Source: Salinibacterium sp. SWN248 (GTDB taxonomy: Bacteria; Actinomycetota; Actinomycetes; Actinomycetales; Microbacteriaceae). From it: DNA of 64,000 bases. The position numbers and the translations under genes are program-made. Numbering within the stretch: the first letter of the stretch is position 1; every line of letters begins with the position of its first letter. Below the pieces are notes generated by a model. The model saw nothing but the letters and a program-made list of their open reading frames with translations. It did no database searches and had not been told where the DNA came from. The DNA lies in assembly GCF_015864575.1 (NCBI RefSeq), contig NZ_JADYWW010000002.1, positions 186,001 through 250,000 on the forward strand. The letters are read 5' to 3'. Below, in pieces: positions 7,863-15,975 of the stretch.

Positions 7863-8351
7863 CTAGCGAACGACCACGAGGGCTTCGTTGCGTTTCAAAA
7901 ATCCCGGCTTCCACGGTGGGTCGTAGCGGGCGAAGTACACGGCACCCAAGGGTGCGACGCAGTCACGGTTGAGGGCGGCGAGAAGGGCATCCGCATTCTG
8001 CTGATATTTCTCTTCGTTGGAGCCGCCGCTGAAGCGCCGCGCTGCTACCCGCTGCTCGGGCACATCGGTCGTGCGCACGGTGGTGTCGCGAGGGGCAGGA
8101 ACGCTCGTCGCTCCGGCCGGCATCACAAAACTCACGGTGTATTTCTTCGATTCTCCGGGAGCCTGAATGACCGGCGCGGTCATAGAAATATTCGATGCGC
8201 TGATGTACCGGATGAGCGGACGAAAGCCTTGATTGCCGGCCTCAAAGAACGAACCGTCGGCATCCACCTGCGCCAGAATGTGCGCCGGATACAGCCGCAC
8301 TTCGTAACCATCATGCTCAGAAATCACGGTGTACGGCTGCTTTTCGGTCAT
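7863..8351 (-). CDS. SOUL family haem-binding protein
   Basis: The protein has 162 residues. It starts with YTVISEHDGYEVRLYPAHILAQV, continues with GFRPLIRYISASNISMTAPVIQ, and ends with the LKRNEALVVVR strand, the pattern of SOUL/HEBP haem-binding proteins. Motifs and length match the bacterial family. The biological role of bacterial SOUL proteins is not settled. It is a single gene whose ATG follows a gap of about 75 bp after the yjdM stop. Confidence 0.9.
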   Translation of the reverse strand: MTEKQPYTVISEHDGYEVRLYPAHILAQVDADGSFFEAGNQGFRPLIRYISASNISMTAPVIQAPGESKKYTVSFVMPAGATSVPAPRDTTVRTTDVPEQRVAARRFSGGSNEEKYQQNADALLAALNRDCVAPLGAVYFARYDPPWKPGFLKRNEALVVVR

Positions 8352-8425
8352 GCCGTCACCCTACGCCTGCGCGCCTTGAACGAGCCTGACGATTCACCGT
8401 GCAGGAAGCCCTCGGTTGCGGGAGC

Positions 8426-8785
8426 CTAGACCTTCTTGACGACGCTCGACTTGAGCTGCATCTGGCCGAAACCGTCAACCTTGCAGTCGATGTCGTGGTC
8501 GCCAACACCATCAACGAGGCGGATGTTGCGCACCTTCGTTCCGACCTTGATCGACGTGGGGCTGCCCTTGACCTTGAGGTCCTTGATGATGCTCACCGTG
8601 TCGCCATCGGCGAGTGGAGTGCCGAACGCGTCCTTGATGACGGATGCGTTCTGCTCGGCTTCGGCAGCGGCATCCGCTTCGCTCGGCGACCACTCGTGCG
8701 CGCACATGGGACACACCAGCAGCGAGCCCATTTCGTAGGCGAGGTCGCTTGAGCAGTTCGGGCAGAGGGGCAGGGCGTCAGACAT
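8426..8785 (-). CDS. yjdM: Zinc ribbon protein YjdM (PhnA-like)
   Basis: The protein has 119 residues from the ATG at 8785; an upstream extension to 8809 is open but lacks a better start. The N-terminal zinc ribbon CPNCSSDLAYEMGSLLVCPMC supplies four cysteines. The C-terminal half is an SH3-like barrel (DGDTVSIIKDLKVKG...VGDHDIDCKVDGFGQMQLK), exactly the YjdM/PhnA architecture. Despite the old phosphonate name its function is not established. Confidence 0.93.
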   Translation of the reverse strand: MSDALPLCPNCSSDLAYEMGSLLVCPMCAHEWSPSEADAAAEAEQNASVIKDAFGTPLADGDTVSIIKDLKVKGSPTSIKVGTKVRNIRLVDGVGDHDIDCKVDGFGQMQLKSSVVKKV

Positions 8786-8966
8786 AAGGCACTTTCGGCT
8801 AGGCACCAATCGGGCTGGCGCAGCGCTGAACTAGTCGCTAATGGTCAATTTTACCTGATCGCGCGGACACAGATCGGTGCACTGGTCTGGAATACGACCG
8901 GCGACGCACGCGTTGCACCCCACGACATCGCAGATCGACTCTGTTCAGCTTCTGAAAGGCCTCTTC

Positions 8967-9551
8967 ATGACCATGCTTCACGACCGTCTCGCCGCGACCG
9001 ACTCCCCCATCCTTGATGTGCTTGCCGAACGGTGGAGCCCCCGCCACTTCGATGCCACCGCACCTCTTGACGAGGCGGCGTTGCAGAATGCTCTCGAAGC
9101 TGCTCGCTGGGCACCCTCGGCCTACAACAGCCAGCCGTGGCGCGTCGTCGTCGCTCGTCGCGGAACCCCGCAGCACGACGCCATCGTTTCTTCGCTTATC
9201 GCGTTCAACCAAACGTGGGCTGGATCCGCGTCAGCACTACTCGTCTTCCTGACGGAACACCACAACCCCGAAGGCAAGCCGCAGCCGACCGCCCTCTACG
9301 ACACCGGTCAGGCCGTTGCCTACTTCACGATCCAGGCGCAGAGCCATGGACTGTTCAGCCACCAGATGTCGGGATTTGATCCGGATGCCGCAGCAGCAGC
9401 CCTCGACCTCGACCCGCACTTCACGCCCACCACGGTCATGGCCGTTGGCGCACTGGGCGACCCCGCCGAGATGACCGACGTAATCCGCGAGCGCGAAACC
9501 GCACCCCGCGCACGACGTGCCGCTGCAGAGTCGGTACTCGTCAACGCGTAA
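8967..9551 (+). CDS. Nitroreductase family protein
   Basis: The protein has 194 residues with the FMN-binding nitroreductase fold. RWSPRHFDATAPLD contains the Arg of the FMN phosphate site, ALEAARWAPSAYNSQPWRVVV is the classic second motif, and DTGQAVAYFTIQAQSHGL follows. The ATG at 8967 with GAAAGG 7 bases upstream is chosen over the open frame from 8877. The likely role is NAD(P)H-dependent reduction of quinones, nitro-compounds or similar substrates. The gene is followed by the left 42-bp repeat and a terminator. Confidence 0.88.
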   Translation: MTMLHDRLAATDSPILDVLAERWSPRHFDATAPLDEAALQNALEAARWAPSAYNSQPWRVVVARRGTPQHDAIVSSLIAFNQTWAGSASALLVFLTEHHNPEGKPQPTALYDTGQAVAYFTIQAQSHGLFSHQMSGFDPDAAAAALDLDPHFTPTTVMAVGALGDPAEMTDVIRERETAPRARRAAAESVLVNA

Positions 9552-9562
9552 CGCTTGATGGT

Positions 9563-9604
9563 TCGTGGAGTCGGCCTATTCGTTACGGGCGACTCCACGC
9601 CGCC
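9563..9604. repeat. Left 42-bp imperfect direct repeat with internal hairpin (island boundary)
   Basis: The outer parts, TCGTGGAGTC (10 bp) and CGACTCCACGCCGCC (15 bp), are identical to the copy at 13725-13766. The central 17 bp match at about 9 positions. Within each copy the outer parts form an inverted repeat (CGTGGAGTCG/CGACTCCACG here). The two copies have exactly the same length and flank the only accessory region of the window. They could be a duplicated target or attachment site, or two copies of an intergenic hairpin element. Confidence 0.6.
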
Positions 9605-9634
9605 ACAAGAGCTCAGGACGGCAAGAACGCCGGA

Positions 9635-9662
9635 GGGCTGCGATCAGGTTGCAGCCCTTTTT
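9635..9662 (+). terminator. Rho-independent terminator
   Basis: GGGCTGC, a 9-nt loop, then GCAGCCC (9635-9657) followed directly by a run of five T. It terminates rightward transcription from the nitroreductase gene. The last codons of the leftward broken gene fall in the same sequence. Confidence 0.8.
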
Positions 9663-10765
9663 GCAGCTATTCTGTTGCGATCCGACTCCCGCCTTCTACC
9701 TTTTTTCTCCTGAGCTTGAAGCGCAGCGAGATCCTCCTGCGCACGTCGTTCGGCCTCGAAGTTTGCGCGCCACTTGACCAGCTCATCGTGGCGAGCTTTA
9801 GCCTCTTCATTGCGCTGCTCTCTCAACGTGATGAGCGTGTGGCGGAAGTCTTCTCTTAGTTTGGGCAACGCATCGTCCGCCGAGGTATCCAAAATTTGGT
9901 TGAGGCTCCAGACCTGCGTTGCCTTGCGCCGGGGCGCCCAGATCGCGAGGTGGCGTATGTGGAGTGAATCTTCGAAGTCGAGGAGTGCATAGCCGAGTAG
10001 CTGCAGGAGTGCATTCCTAATCCACTGATTCGATATCCGCTCGCTGGTCTTGCATTCGACTAGAACATCGCCGACCATCCAGTCTGCGTCCGCTCCACCG
10101 ACCTACCCGCTTCCGGCAAAGACCGGGTTCGGTTCAAAACCAACACCGCCTGCAATTTCTGATTTCCAGCGTTCTATCTGCGGGACTGCACTACTTCTCA
10201 AATGCGCAAGGTCTTGAAGCGAGCAAGGATCGATTGACTCGATTAGCGCTGCGCCGCTTTCTGCCTTGCGCAATTTTTTGCCCAATGTGCCGGCGATCAA
10301 GGCACCCATAGGTGCCCTATGGAAGCTCTCACACCAGGCAAGAACTATCGCCAAACGATCTGATGTAATCGCGTCGCCGCTCTCTGCCTGTTGGAGCGAG
10401 AGTGCATACGCATCGGCAAGCACACCAGCCATGTGCCTACCTCGCCTCACACCTTTGGTGTGTCTTTGGAAGTGTCGAAGTCCTGCGTGTGCCACTGTGT
10501 CGATCGGGGAAAAGGAGCCGAGCATCATCCGCGCTCTATAATCGAACGCGGTCCCGACGGCGCCCGCATAGGCTTGCTTGTCGCCGACACCCTCTGGGAT
10601 TGAAACGGACAACTCTCGAGCTAAAAGTTCATTGAAATCAAACTCCTCGGCAGCTTCTCTACCAATTCTTCCTGGGCTCCCGGCGAGGCGGAGTCGAGGC
10701 GCACTTGAGTAAATGAACTGCCGCACCGGCGATTGAGCGCTCTTGAGATGATGCGTCAACGCCAT
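9644..10765 (-). pseudogene. PD-(D/E)XK-nuclease-like gene interrupted by an in-frame TAG
   Basis: One leftward reading frame spans 10765 to 9644 and would encode about 373 residues, but a TAG stop sits at 10105-10103. Directly before it the protein reads FEPNPVFAGSG and directly after it VGGADADWMVGDVLVECKTS, in the same frame with no frameshift. The second half carries a GGADAD...VECK core, which is the D...ExK pattern of PD-(D/E)XK nucleases. The C-terminus is a basic helical tail (about residues 300-373). The N-terminal 220 residues match nothing I recognise. An intact gene would be a nuclease-like partner of the neighbouring AAA_13 ATPase. The alternatives are readthrough, or a separately started C-terminal fragment from the ATG at 10078. 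Confidence 0.75.
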
Positions 10766-11380
10766 CACAACACCCCATATCCGATTCAGGTTTGATCATA
10801 GCTTCAGCTTTCGCGACCTGCGCCTTTTAGGTCACCGCTTGATTAGAAGCTGCAATGCCGCCAGACTGTTTCTCCCCGCCTGAGCGCTCAGACTGGATCT
10901 AAGAATCACGCTGGCTGACTCTTGCGCTGGAGATGTGCCCCTCTCCCTCGTCTCCAAATTAAATTTTCAGAACTCAGCCGCGAGTTGATTCTGCTGTTCG
11001 AAGAACTTTGCTTCAATATGAGCCCTGCCCGGCACGCCGGAAACCACTGTTGCGGCTCGTTTGGTCTTCCGATCACGAGTGCAATCAATTTCGTCGAAGC
11101 CGGGAATACGAAGGCCAAAATGTGCCCCAGCCTCCACCGGAAGCCACTCTCCCAAACAGCTGATCGAAATCCGCAGCGGCGCGTCCCAAAATCGCCCGGG
11201 CATCATCGATGCAGAACGAAGAATTCCCACGGATTCATAGGCGTCTCGGCGAGCAAGGTTGAGAAAACCCCACCATAGTGCTCTCGCAGAAATATGATGC
11301 CTCTAGCAGCAAAGACCAACCGCCAAAGGGTGACGCTTGATAGGCCACCCGATTCGCTAGCGAGACGAACCGGAGAAACT
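10766..11380. other. Gene-poor spacer of the island with a possible gene remnant
   Basis: This is about 610 bp between the divergent island genes. On the minus strand a frame is open from 11310 (just after a TAG) to the stop at 10967. It reads RALWWGFLNLARRDAYES, VGILRSASMMPGRFWDAP, and on to about 114 residues with no ATG near its beginning and a possible GTG at 11230. The composition looks protein-like, and it may be the remnant of a lost gene, but I recognise no family. The rest shows only short palindromes such as GAGCGCTC near 10882. Confidence 0.3.
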
Positions 11381-13672
11381 GTGACGATCAAAAACATCAC
11401 CGTGCAAGCCGACTACTGCTTTGGGGAACAGCCTCTGCTGCTCCCGGAATTGAAAAAAGTCAATTTCGTTTTCGCACCGAATGGCGCGGGCAAATCAACG
11501 ATTTCGAAGGCTCTTGCTCAACAACCAACTGATCCAGACGAACGAGCGATCTGGCCTACAGCGCCCACCTCCTCCCCAATACGAGTGTTCAACGAGGCCT
11601 ACCGATCACGGGTTCTAAACGAACAGGTAAACGGGATTTTCACCATCGGGGAAGAATCCGAGTCAGTAAACAAAAAAATCAGTGCGCTGGAAGACGGGAA
11701 GAGAACACGAAGAGCGAACCGTCAAGAGTGGCTCAAAGCGATCGGGTCAGCGGACGACAAGAAGGCACCCACCGGCGCGCTCGGAGAGATAGAAACCGCA
11801 CGCTTTGAGGCAAGCGTTTCAGTCTTCGACGCTCACAAGAATCTAGATTCGTCGGTCGTCCCAATCGTTTTTGAAGGATACAGAAACGACCGTGCGAAGT
11901 TCTTTCGCGAGGCGGGCATTCGCTTTGGAAAGCTCGGCTCGCTCGCAACTGATGTCAACTGGGAATCAATCTCCGCACGCGCTCGAAGTCTGAGCGGCGA
12001 CAAAGTCACGCGCTTGAGGCTTCCTGTTATTTCAACTGCGAGTTTATTGTCACCCGACGACATCGCGGAGGTGGGCACAATGGGTGCCCACGGCGGGGAT
12101 GGAAGGTTCGCCGCCCTCATCCTGCACCTCAAGAACGAAGAATGGGTGAGCAAGGGGCGTGAGTACATTGATGACGCTGATGGGAAGTGCCCGTTCTGCC
12201 AGAACCAGGCGCCTGACGACCTCGAAAGCGAGTTATCGAACTATTTTGCGGGCGGCTTTGATAAGGCGCTCGGACGTTCACTGCTCATCGAGAGCGCGGC
12301 AAAGAGCAAAGCACGAAAACTGGAAGACGAGATTTCGGCGTTAGAGAATGCTGTAACTGCTGATTCTGAAATCGATGATTCAACATTTGGTATTCCGGCA
12401 TCTGCGCTTCGACGGGCAGCAGAATTGCTCGGAGCACGTCTTCACGAGCGCAGCAATCGTCCGACCCAAGCAGTTGTGGTGTCTGACATCGACGAATTCG
12501 CAGCCGAGGTTAATGCCCTAATTGGACTCGAGAATCAAAGGATCGACGGACACAACCGGCTTGTAGCGAACGCGGTTGACGAAAGGCGGAGGCTAATTGA
12601 CGATGGTTGGTCTTTGTTCGTCTCGGACGGTGCTGTTGCCGCAGAATTAAGTAGATACCGTGGGATCGAGTCGAGCAAGACTCAACGAGTCAACACGCTC
12701 CGAGAACAACTCGAAGGAGCGGCAGCCGCAGATGAAGTCGCCAATCAAGAGATCGCTGAACTAAGGCAAAAAATTTCGAATACTGCCGAGGTCGCTGATC
12801 GGATAAATAAGCTACTCAGCGCGATGGGGTTCCACCGCTTCAGTCTAAAGGTCGCGGACGCAATAAATGGCGGCTACCGGATCGTCCGAGAAAATGGCAC
12901 ATTGGCGTTTGAATCGCTATCTGAGGGCGAAAAGTCATTCATCTGTTTTGCCTATTTCTGGGAGTCGCTTTTCGGTACTGCAGAAGCGAACGCAACGCCA
13001 GAAGATGTCGTCGCGGTGATCGACGACCCGATCTCCAGCTTGGATAGCGACGCCCTTTTCATGGTTGCCGCCTATATCCGTGACGCTGCCAAAAGAGCCA
13101 CCGATGAAAAGTCGAACCTTCAGCAATTGATCGTTCTGACGCACAACACTCAGTTCCACCATGAAGCCGCTTACGCCGTGGAGCGGAGTTCGAAGGAACG
13201 CCGCTATTTCAGGCTCGTAAAGAAGCTGGGTGGGTTTACTGAAATGCATGACGACGGTAATCGATCCAGAATCCGCGGAAGCTATGCGCTTCTCTGGCAC
13301 TGCGTGGTCGAAGCCGCACAGAACGAGGATGAATCGGATCTAGTTCGCGTAGGCGTCTTCAACATCGTGCGTCGAATCCTCGAGGGATATTTCAAAACGA
13401 TCGGGAACATCTCCGATTTTGACCGCCCTGATGGCATATCCCCGACCGAAGCGAGGATGGTAGCTCAGTTCCATATGTGGGCAAACTCGGGTTCCCACAC
13501 GATTACTGACGATATTGACCAAACTATCGACGTAGGGCGCACTAGGGACTTCCTCGTGTTATTTATGCGATATTTCGAGTGGCAGGGCCACGGGGCCCAT
13601 TTCGAGATGATGATTGCTGCAAGCGATGGGGCAGACCTCCTGGGGCCAAACGAGATTTTCGCTCGATCTTGA
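11381..13672 (+). CDS. RloC/PrrC-like AAA_13 ATPase, putative anticodon nuclease
   Basis: The protein has 763 residues. Walker A FAPNGAGKST is at 31-40, a helical region follows, a CPFC zinc-hook-like motif is at 270-273 with helical flanks, the ABC signature LSEGEKSF is at 513-520, and Walker B is at VVAVIDDPISSLDSD (about 545-559), followed by LTHNTQF. The C-terminus has R664-x3-E668 and H706, the R/E...H arrangement of PrrC/RloC anticodon nucleases. The length and CxxC insert match RloC (about 750-800 residues). The GTG at 11381 follows GGAG by 5 bases; the frame is open from 11294. Five TTA codons and AT-rich codon use differ from the neighbours. No restriction-modification genes are adjacent. 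The ATPase family is certain; tRNA cleavage is inferred. Confidence 0.8.
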   Translation: MTIKNITVQADYCFGEQPLLLPELKKVNFVFAPNGAGKSTISKALAQQPTDPDERAIWPTAPTSSPIRVFNEAYRSRVLNEQVNGIFTIGEESESVNKKISALEDGKRTRRANRQEWLKAIGSADDKKAPTGALGEIETARFEASVSVFDAHKNLDSSVVPIVFEGYRNDRAKFFREAGIRFGKLGSLATDVNWESISARARSLSGDKVTRLRLPVISTASLLSPDDIAEVGTMGAHGGDGRFAALILHLKNEEWVSKGREYIDDADGKCPFCQNQAPDDLESELSNYFAGGFDKALGRSLLIESAAKSKARKLEDEISALENAVTADSEIDDSTFGIPASALRRAAELLGARLHERSNRPTQAVVVSDIDEFAAEVNALIGLENQRIDGHNRLVANAVDERRRLIDDGWSLFVSDGAVAAELSRYRGIESSKTQRVNTLREQLEGAAAADEVANQEIAELRQKISNTAEVADRINKLLSAMGFHRFSLKVADAINGGYRIVRENGTLAFESLSEGEKSFICFAYFWESLFGTAEANATPEDVVAVIDDPISSLDSDALFMVAAYIRDAAKRATDEKSNLQQLIVLTHNTQFHHEAAYAVERSSKERRYFRLVKKLGGFTEMHDDGNRSRIRGSYALLWHCVVEAAQNEDESDLVRVGVFNIVRRILEGYFKTIGNISDFDRPDGISPTEARMVAQFHMWANSGSHTITDDIDQTIDVGRTRDFLVLFMRYFEWQGHGAHFEMMIAASDGADLLGPNEIFARS

Positions 13673-13724
13673 TGACACGGCGCGCTGACGAATCGGTTCT
13701 CACCAACCCCTAACGTGGGATGTC

Positions 13725-13766
13725 TCGTGGAGTCCGCTCGCTCGTGAAGCGCGACTCCACGCCGCC
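13725..13766. repeat. Right 42-bp imperfect direct repeat with internal hairpin (island boundary)
   Basis: This is the second copy of the element at 9563-9604. TCGTGGAGTC and CGACTCCACGCCGCC are identical; the centre differs. The internal inverted repeat is CGTGGAGTC/GACTCCACG, apart from one end pair. It starts 53 bp after the stop of the RloC-like gene. It has no T-run, so it is a poor intrinsic terminator as it stands. Confidence 0.6.
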
Positions 13767-13769
13767 TGG

Positions 13770-14114
13770 TTATTCACCGCGCGATGGCGCGGCTGATCGC
13801 CCGTCTCGCGGATTCAGGACGATATGAATCAGACTCCCGAACATCCCGATTACCGAGAGCAGCAGAATCGATCCCACGGGAACGAAGAAGTGCCACGCTT
13901 GCTCAAATTCCCACTCGTCGTCACGGGATCTCACTACGAGCGCGCTGCTCCAATCGCCCGAGAACTCAGGAAGCCCAACGATAAACGCGCCTAGGGAAAA
14001 GTAAGCCCCCATCGCCGCGAAAACAGCCAGCAGAATGACCCTGGCTCTACCTCGACTTGGTTGGGAAGCCAGCCAGAACTCAACCGGGCGATGCGGATCG
14101 TCTTTATGCCACAA
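13770..14114 (-). CDS. Small two-helix membrane protein, function unknown
   Basis: The protein has 114 residues. Two hydrophobic segments are visible: VILLAVFAAMGAYFSLGAFIV (about 26-46) and FFVPVGSILLLSVIGMFGSLI (about 76-96). The loop between them carries acidic and aromatic residues. Its start overlaps the end of the next gene upstream on the same strand by 11 bp, suggesting co-translation with the 339-residue protein. I recognise no family. Confidence 0.6.
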   Translation of the reverse strand: MWHKDDPHRPVEFWLASQPSRGRARVILLAVFAAMGAYFSLGAFIVGLPEFSGDWSSALVVRSRDDEWEFEQAWHFFVPVGSILLLSVIGMFGSLIHIVLNPRDGRSAAPSRGE

Positions 14115-15123
14115 CGTCGCCCGCGATCAGTTCGCGCAGCGCGGTCACGATGCCATTCTTCACGTCGGACGACAGGTGCGAGACAAGCACGTGCGCGACG
14201 CCCGGCTCGGTAATGATGGTCGTCGCTTTGTCATCCAGCTTGATGGATGCCGGGTCGATTGCACTGCGGAGAGACACGACCGGTTCTTCCATCAGGTCAC
14301 ACGAGCGAACCGCGACATCGGTAACGACAATGCCGTACACACCCGCGAAGGTTTTATCGAGCGATGCGAACGCTATGGTCTCGCCGTCACCTAAGCCAAT
14401 CTTGGGGCCAAATTTCTTCAGCATCTTGGCCAAGCGGGGGTCCTCGGCGAGCAACACGTCACTACGGATGCCGAGCTCTGCCAGCCGCGGAACCAGCTCA
14501 GCAGCAGTCGAGTTCTCAGTCTCTTCCTCGCCCGGTTCACCCGCGACGGCGAGCCCGAGCGCCTGCGAGAGCTGCACGACGCTCGTCACAGCGTCCTCAA
14601 GAAGCTGAGTGAGCCGGAACTCTGGAGAGTGGCCCTCAGCCGAGTCGGCTCCGATGAGCTTCACCATGTCTGACCAGTCGAAGGCACTGCCAACGGAACT
14701 GATCAGGGCCTGGCTGGAGGCGACCGGATCTACCGACGTGACGGGCAGCATCCGATAATTGGGAAGCTCTCGCCCGAATACTCCCGCAAACTTGTCTTGA
14801 ATAACGATGCGCTGGTCGGTGACGAGAAAACCCAGAGTCTGGCGCTTTCGTGTGAAGCGATTCATGGCGTGGTAGCCGACAAACAGCAGCGGCACCTCGT
14901 TGGGTCGCGGAGCATCCGCAAGCAACAGCTGCTCGACAGCTTCGTCGAAGACTCGAGCAGCGTCGTCAAAAACCGGGTGATCCTTCTGGCCGGGAAGGAA
15001 CACCACCGGCTGCAGTTCAGACGCAAGGTCCTTGGCCCACAGCGAGAGCCGGGCAGCGATGGTGTTTGTCGCCGAACGGTGGTCCGCAGGAATGTTGCGA
15101 AGGTACTCTTCCGCTGTCGTCAT
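14104..15123 (-). CDS. Hypothetical cytosolic protein, 339 residues
   Basis: No family is recognised. The sequence is soluble in character. A central LGFLVTDQRIVIQDKF segment resembles the beta-rich PH-like 'bacterial PH / YvbH-type' strand, and a second similar stretch occurs in the C-terminal third (GETIAFASLDKTFAGVYGIVVTDVAVRS). This could mean two related domains separated by a helical linker with an acidic patch (GEPGEEETENS). It starts with ATG at 15123 and is followed by an overlapping small membrane-protein gene. Confidence 0.65.
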   Translation of the reverse strand: MTTAEEYLRNIPADHRSATNTIAARLSLWAKDLASELQPVVFLPGQKDHPVFDDAARVFDEAVEQLLLADAPRPNEVPLLFVGYHAMNRFTRKRQTLGFLVTDQRIVIQDKFAGVFGRELPNYRMLPVTSVDPVASSQALISSVGSAFDWSDMVKLIGADSAEGHSPEFRLTQLLEDAVTSVVQLSQALGLAVAGEPGEEETENSTAAELVPRLAELGIRSDVLLAEDPRLAKMLKKFGPKIGLGDGETIAFASLDKTFAGVYGIVVTDVAVRSCDLMEEPVVSLRSAIDPASIKLDDKATTIITEPGVAHVLVSHLSSDVKNGIVTALRELIAGDVVA

Positions 15124-15178
15124 GAACTGATTCCTTTCGAAGGCCGGCAGGTTGTGCGACTAGTCGCGGAAGAGCGCA

Positions 15179-15853
15179 CTATTCGCGGCCGTCTTCGAGC
15201 GGGATGAGCATCGTGCGGAACTCGCCTTCTGAAGCGTGGATGTCCCAGATGCGAGAAGCGACGTCATCAATGCCGTTGGGCAGCTGAAGCTTGGGAATGC
15301 CACCCGGGATGACGAGCTGACGGATGCGGATTTCCTCCCCTTCGAGCGTCTCGTGCAGCATCTCGCCGTAAGCACTCTCGGCGGGGAACGCGAGTGACGT
15401 TCCCGCGAAGCCGGCACGCGCCTTCACCGAGGTGCCGCCGTTGATCAGGATGATGCTGCCGTGACCTGCCTCACGCATCGCCGGCAGCACCGCGCGCACG
15501 GTATGGATGAGCCCGAGCGCTGAGAACTGCAGCGCTTCGAGCGCGAGTTCGGGAGTCAGATCGAGCACCGGCTTCAGGTAGTCACGTGACGGAAGCGGGC
15601 TGTACTGCACGGCGGTGATGGGCCCGAGCTCGGCAGCGGCACGAGCGAGCGCAGCCTCGAGCTGTGCCGGTTCCCGCACATCTGCAGCGTAGCCGCGAGC
15701 GCTCACGCCATCCGTTTCAAGCTCAGCGGCGAGAGCGTCAAGCTTCGACTGATCCCGCGAAATCAGGGCGACTGCAAAGCCTTCGCGCCCAAACCTGCGG
15801 GCGACTGCAGCGCCGAGTCCGGGGCCTGCTCCGATGATGGCGATAACGGGCAT
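15179..15853 (-). CDS. SDR-like NAD(P)-dependent oxidoreductase lacking the catalytic lysine
   Basis: The protein has 224 residues and a Rossmann fold. The dinucleotide loop is GAGPGLGAAVARRFG at residues 8-22, AADVRE is near 56-61, and HGSIILINGGTS is near 131-142. Where a classical short-chain dehydrogenase has YxxxK, this protein has Y162-G-E-M-L166, so the lysine that lowers the tyrosine pKa is missing. Either it binds nucleotide without normal SDR catalysis or it uses another residue. Several actinobacterial SDR homologues of this short type exist. The substrate is unknown. Confidence 0.8.
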   Translation of the reverse strand: MPVIAIIGAGPGLGAAVARRFGREGFAVALISRDQSKLDALAAELETDGVSARGYAADVREPAQLEAALARAAAELGPITAVQYSPLPSRDYLKPVLDLTPELALEALQFSALGLIHTVRAVLPAMREAGHGSIILINGGTSVKARAGFAGTSLAFPAESAYGEMLHETLEGEEIRIRQLVIPGGIPKLQLPNGIDDVASRIWDIHASEGEFRTMLIPLEDGRE

Positions 15854-15975
15854 GAGATTCCTTCGCTGGACGTGTTTGGCGGGCTGTGCTGCTTGAAAAG
15901 CCTACCGGCGTTCTCCTGATCAATTCGAACGGGATGACTCACGAACAATGGCGATGACGCAAGCGCGTGCTGCCG

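Noticed and set aside
9563-9604. Left 42-bp element as a CRISPR repeat or tRNA piece
   Set aside because: Only two copies, 4.2 kb apart, no spacers, and no tRNA fold.
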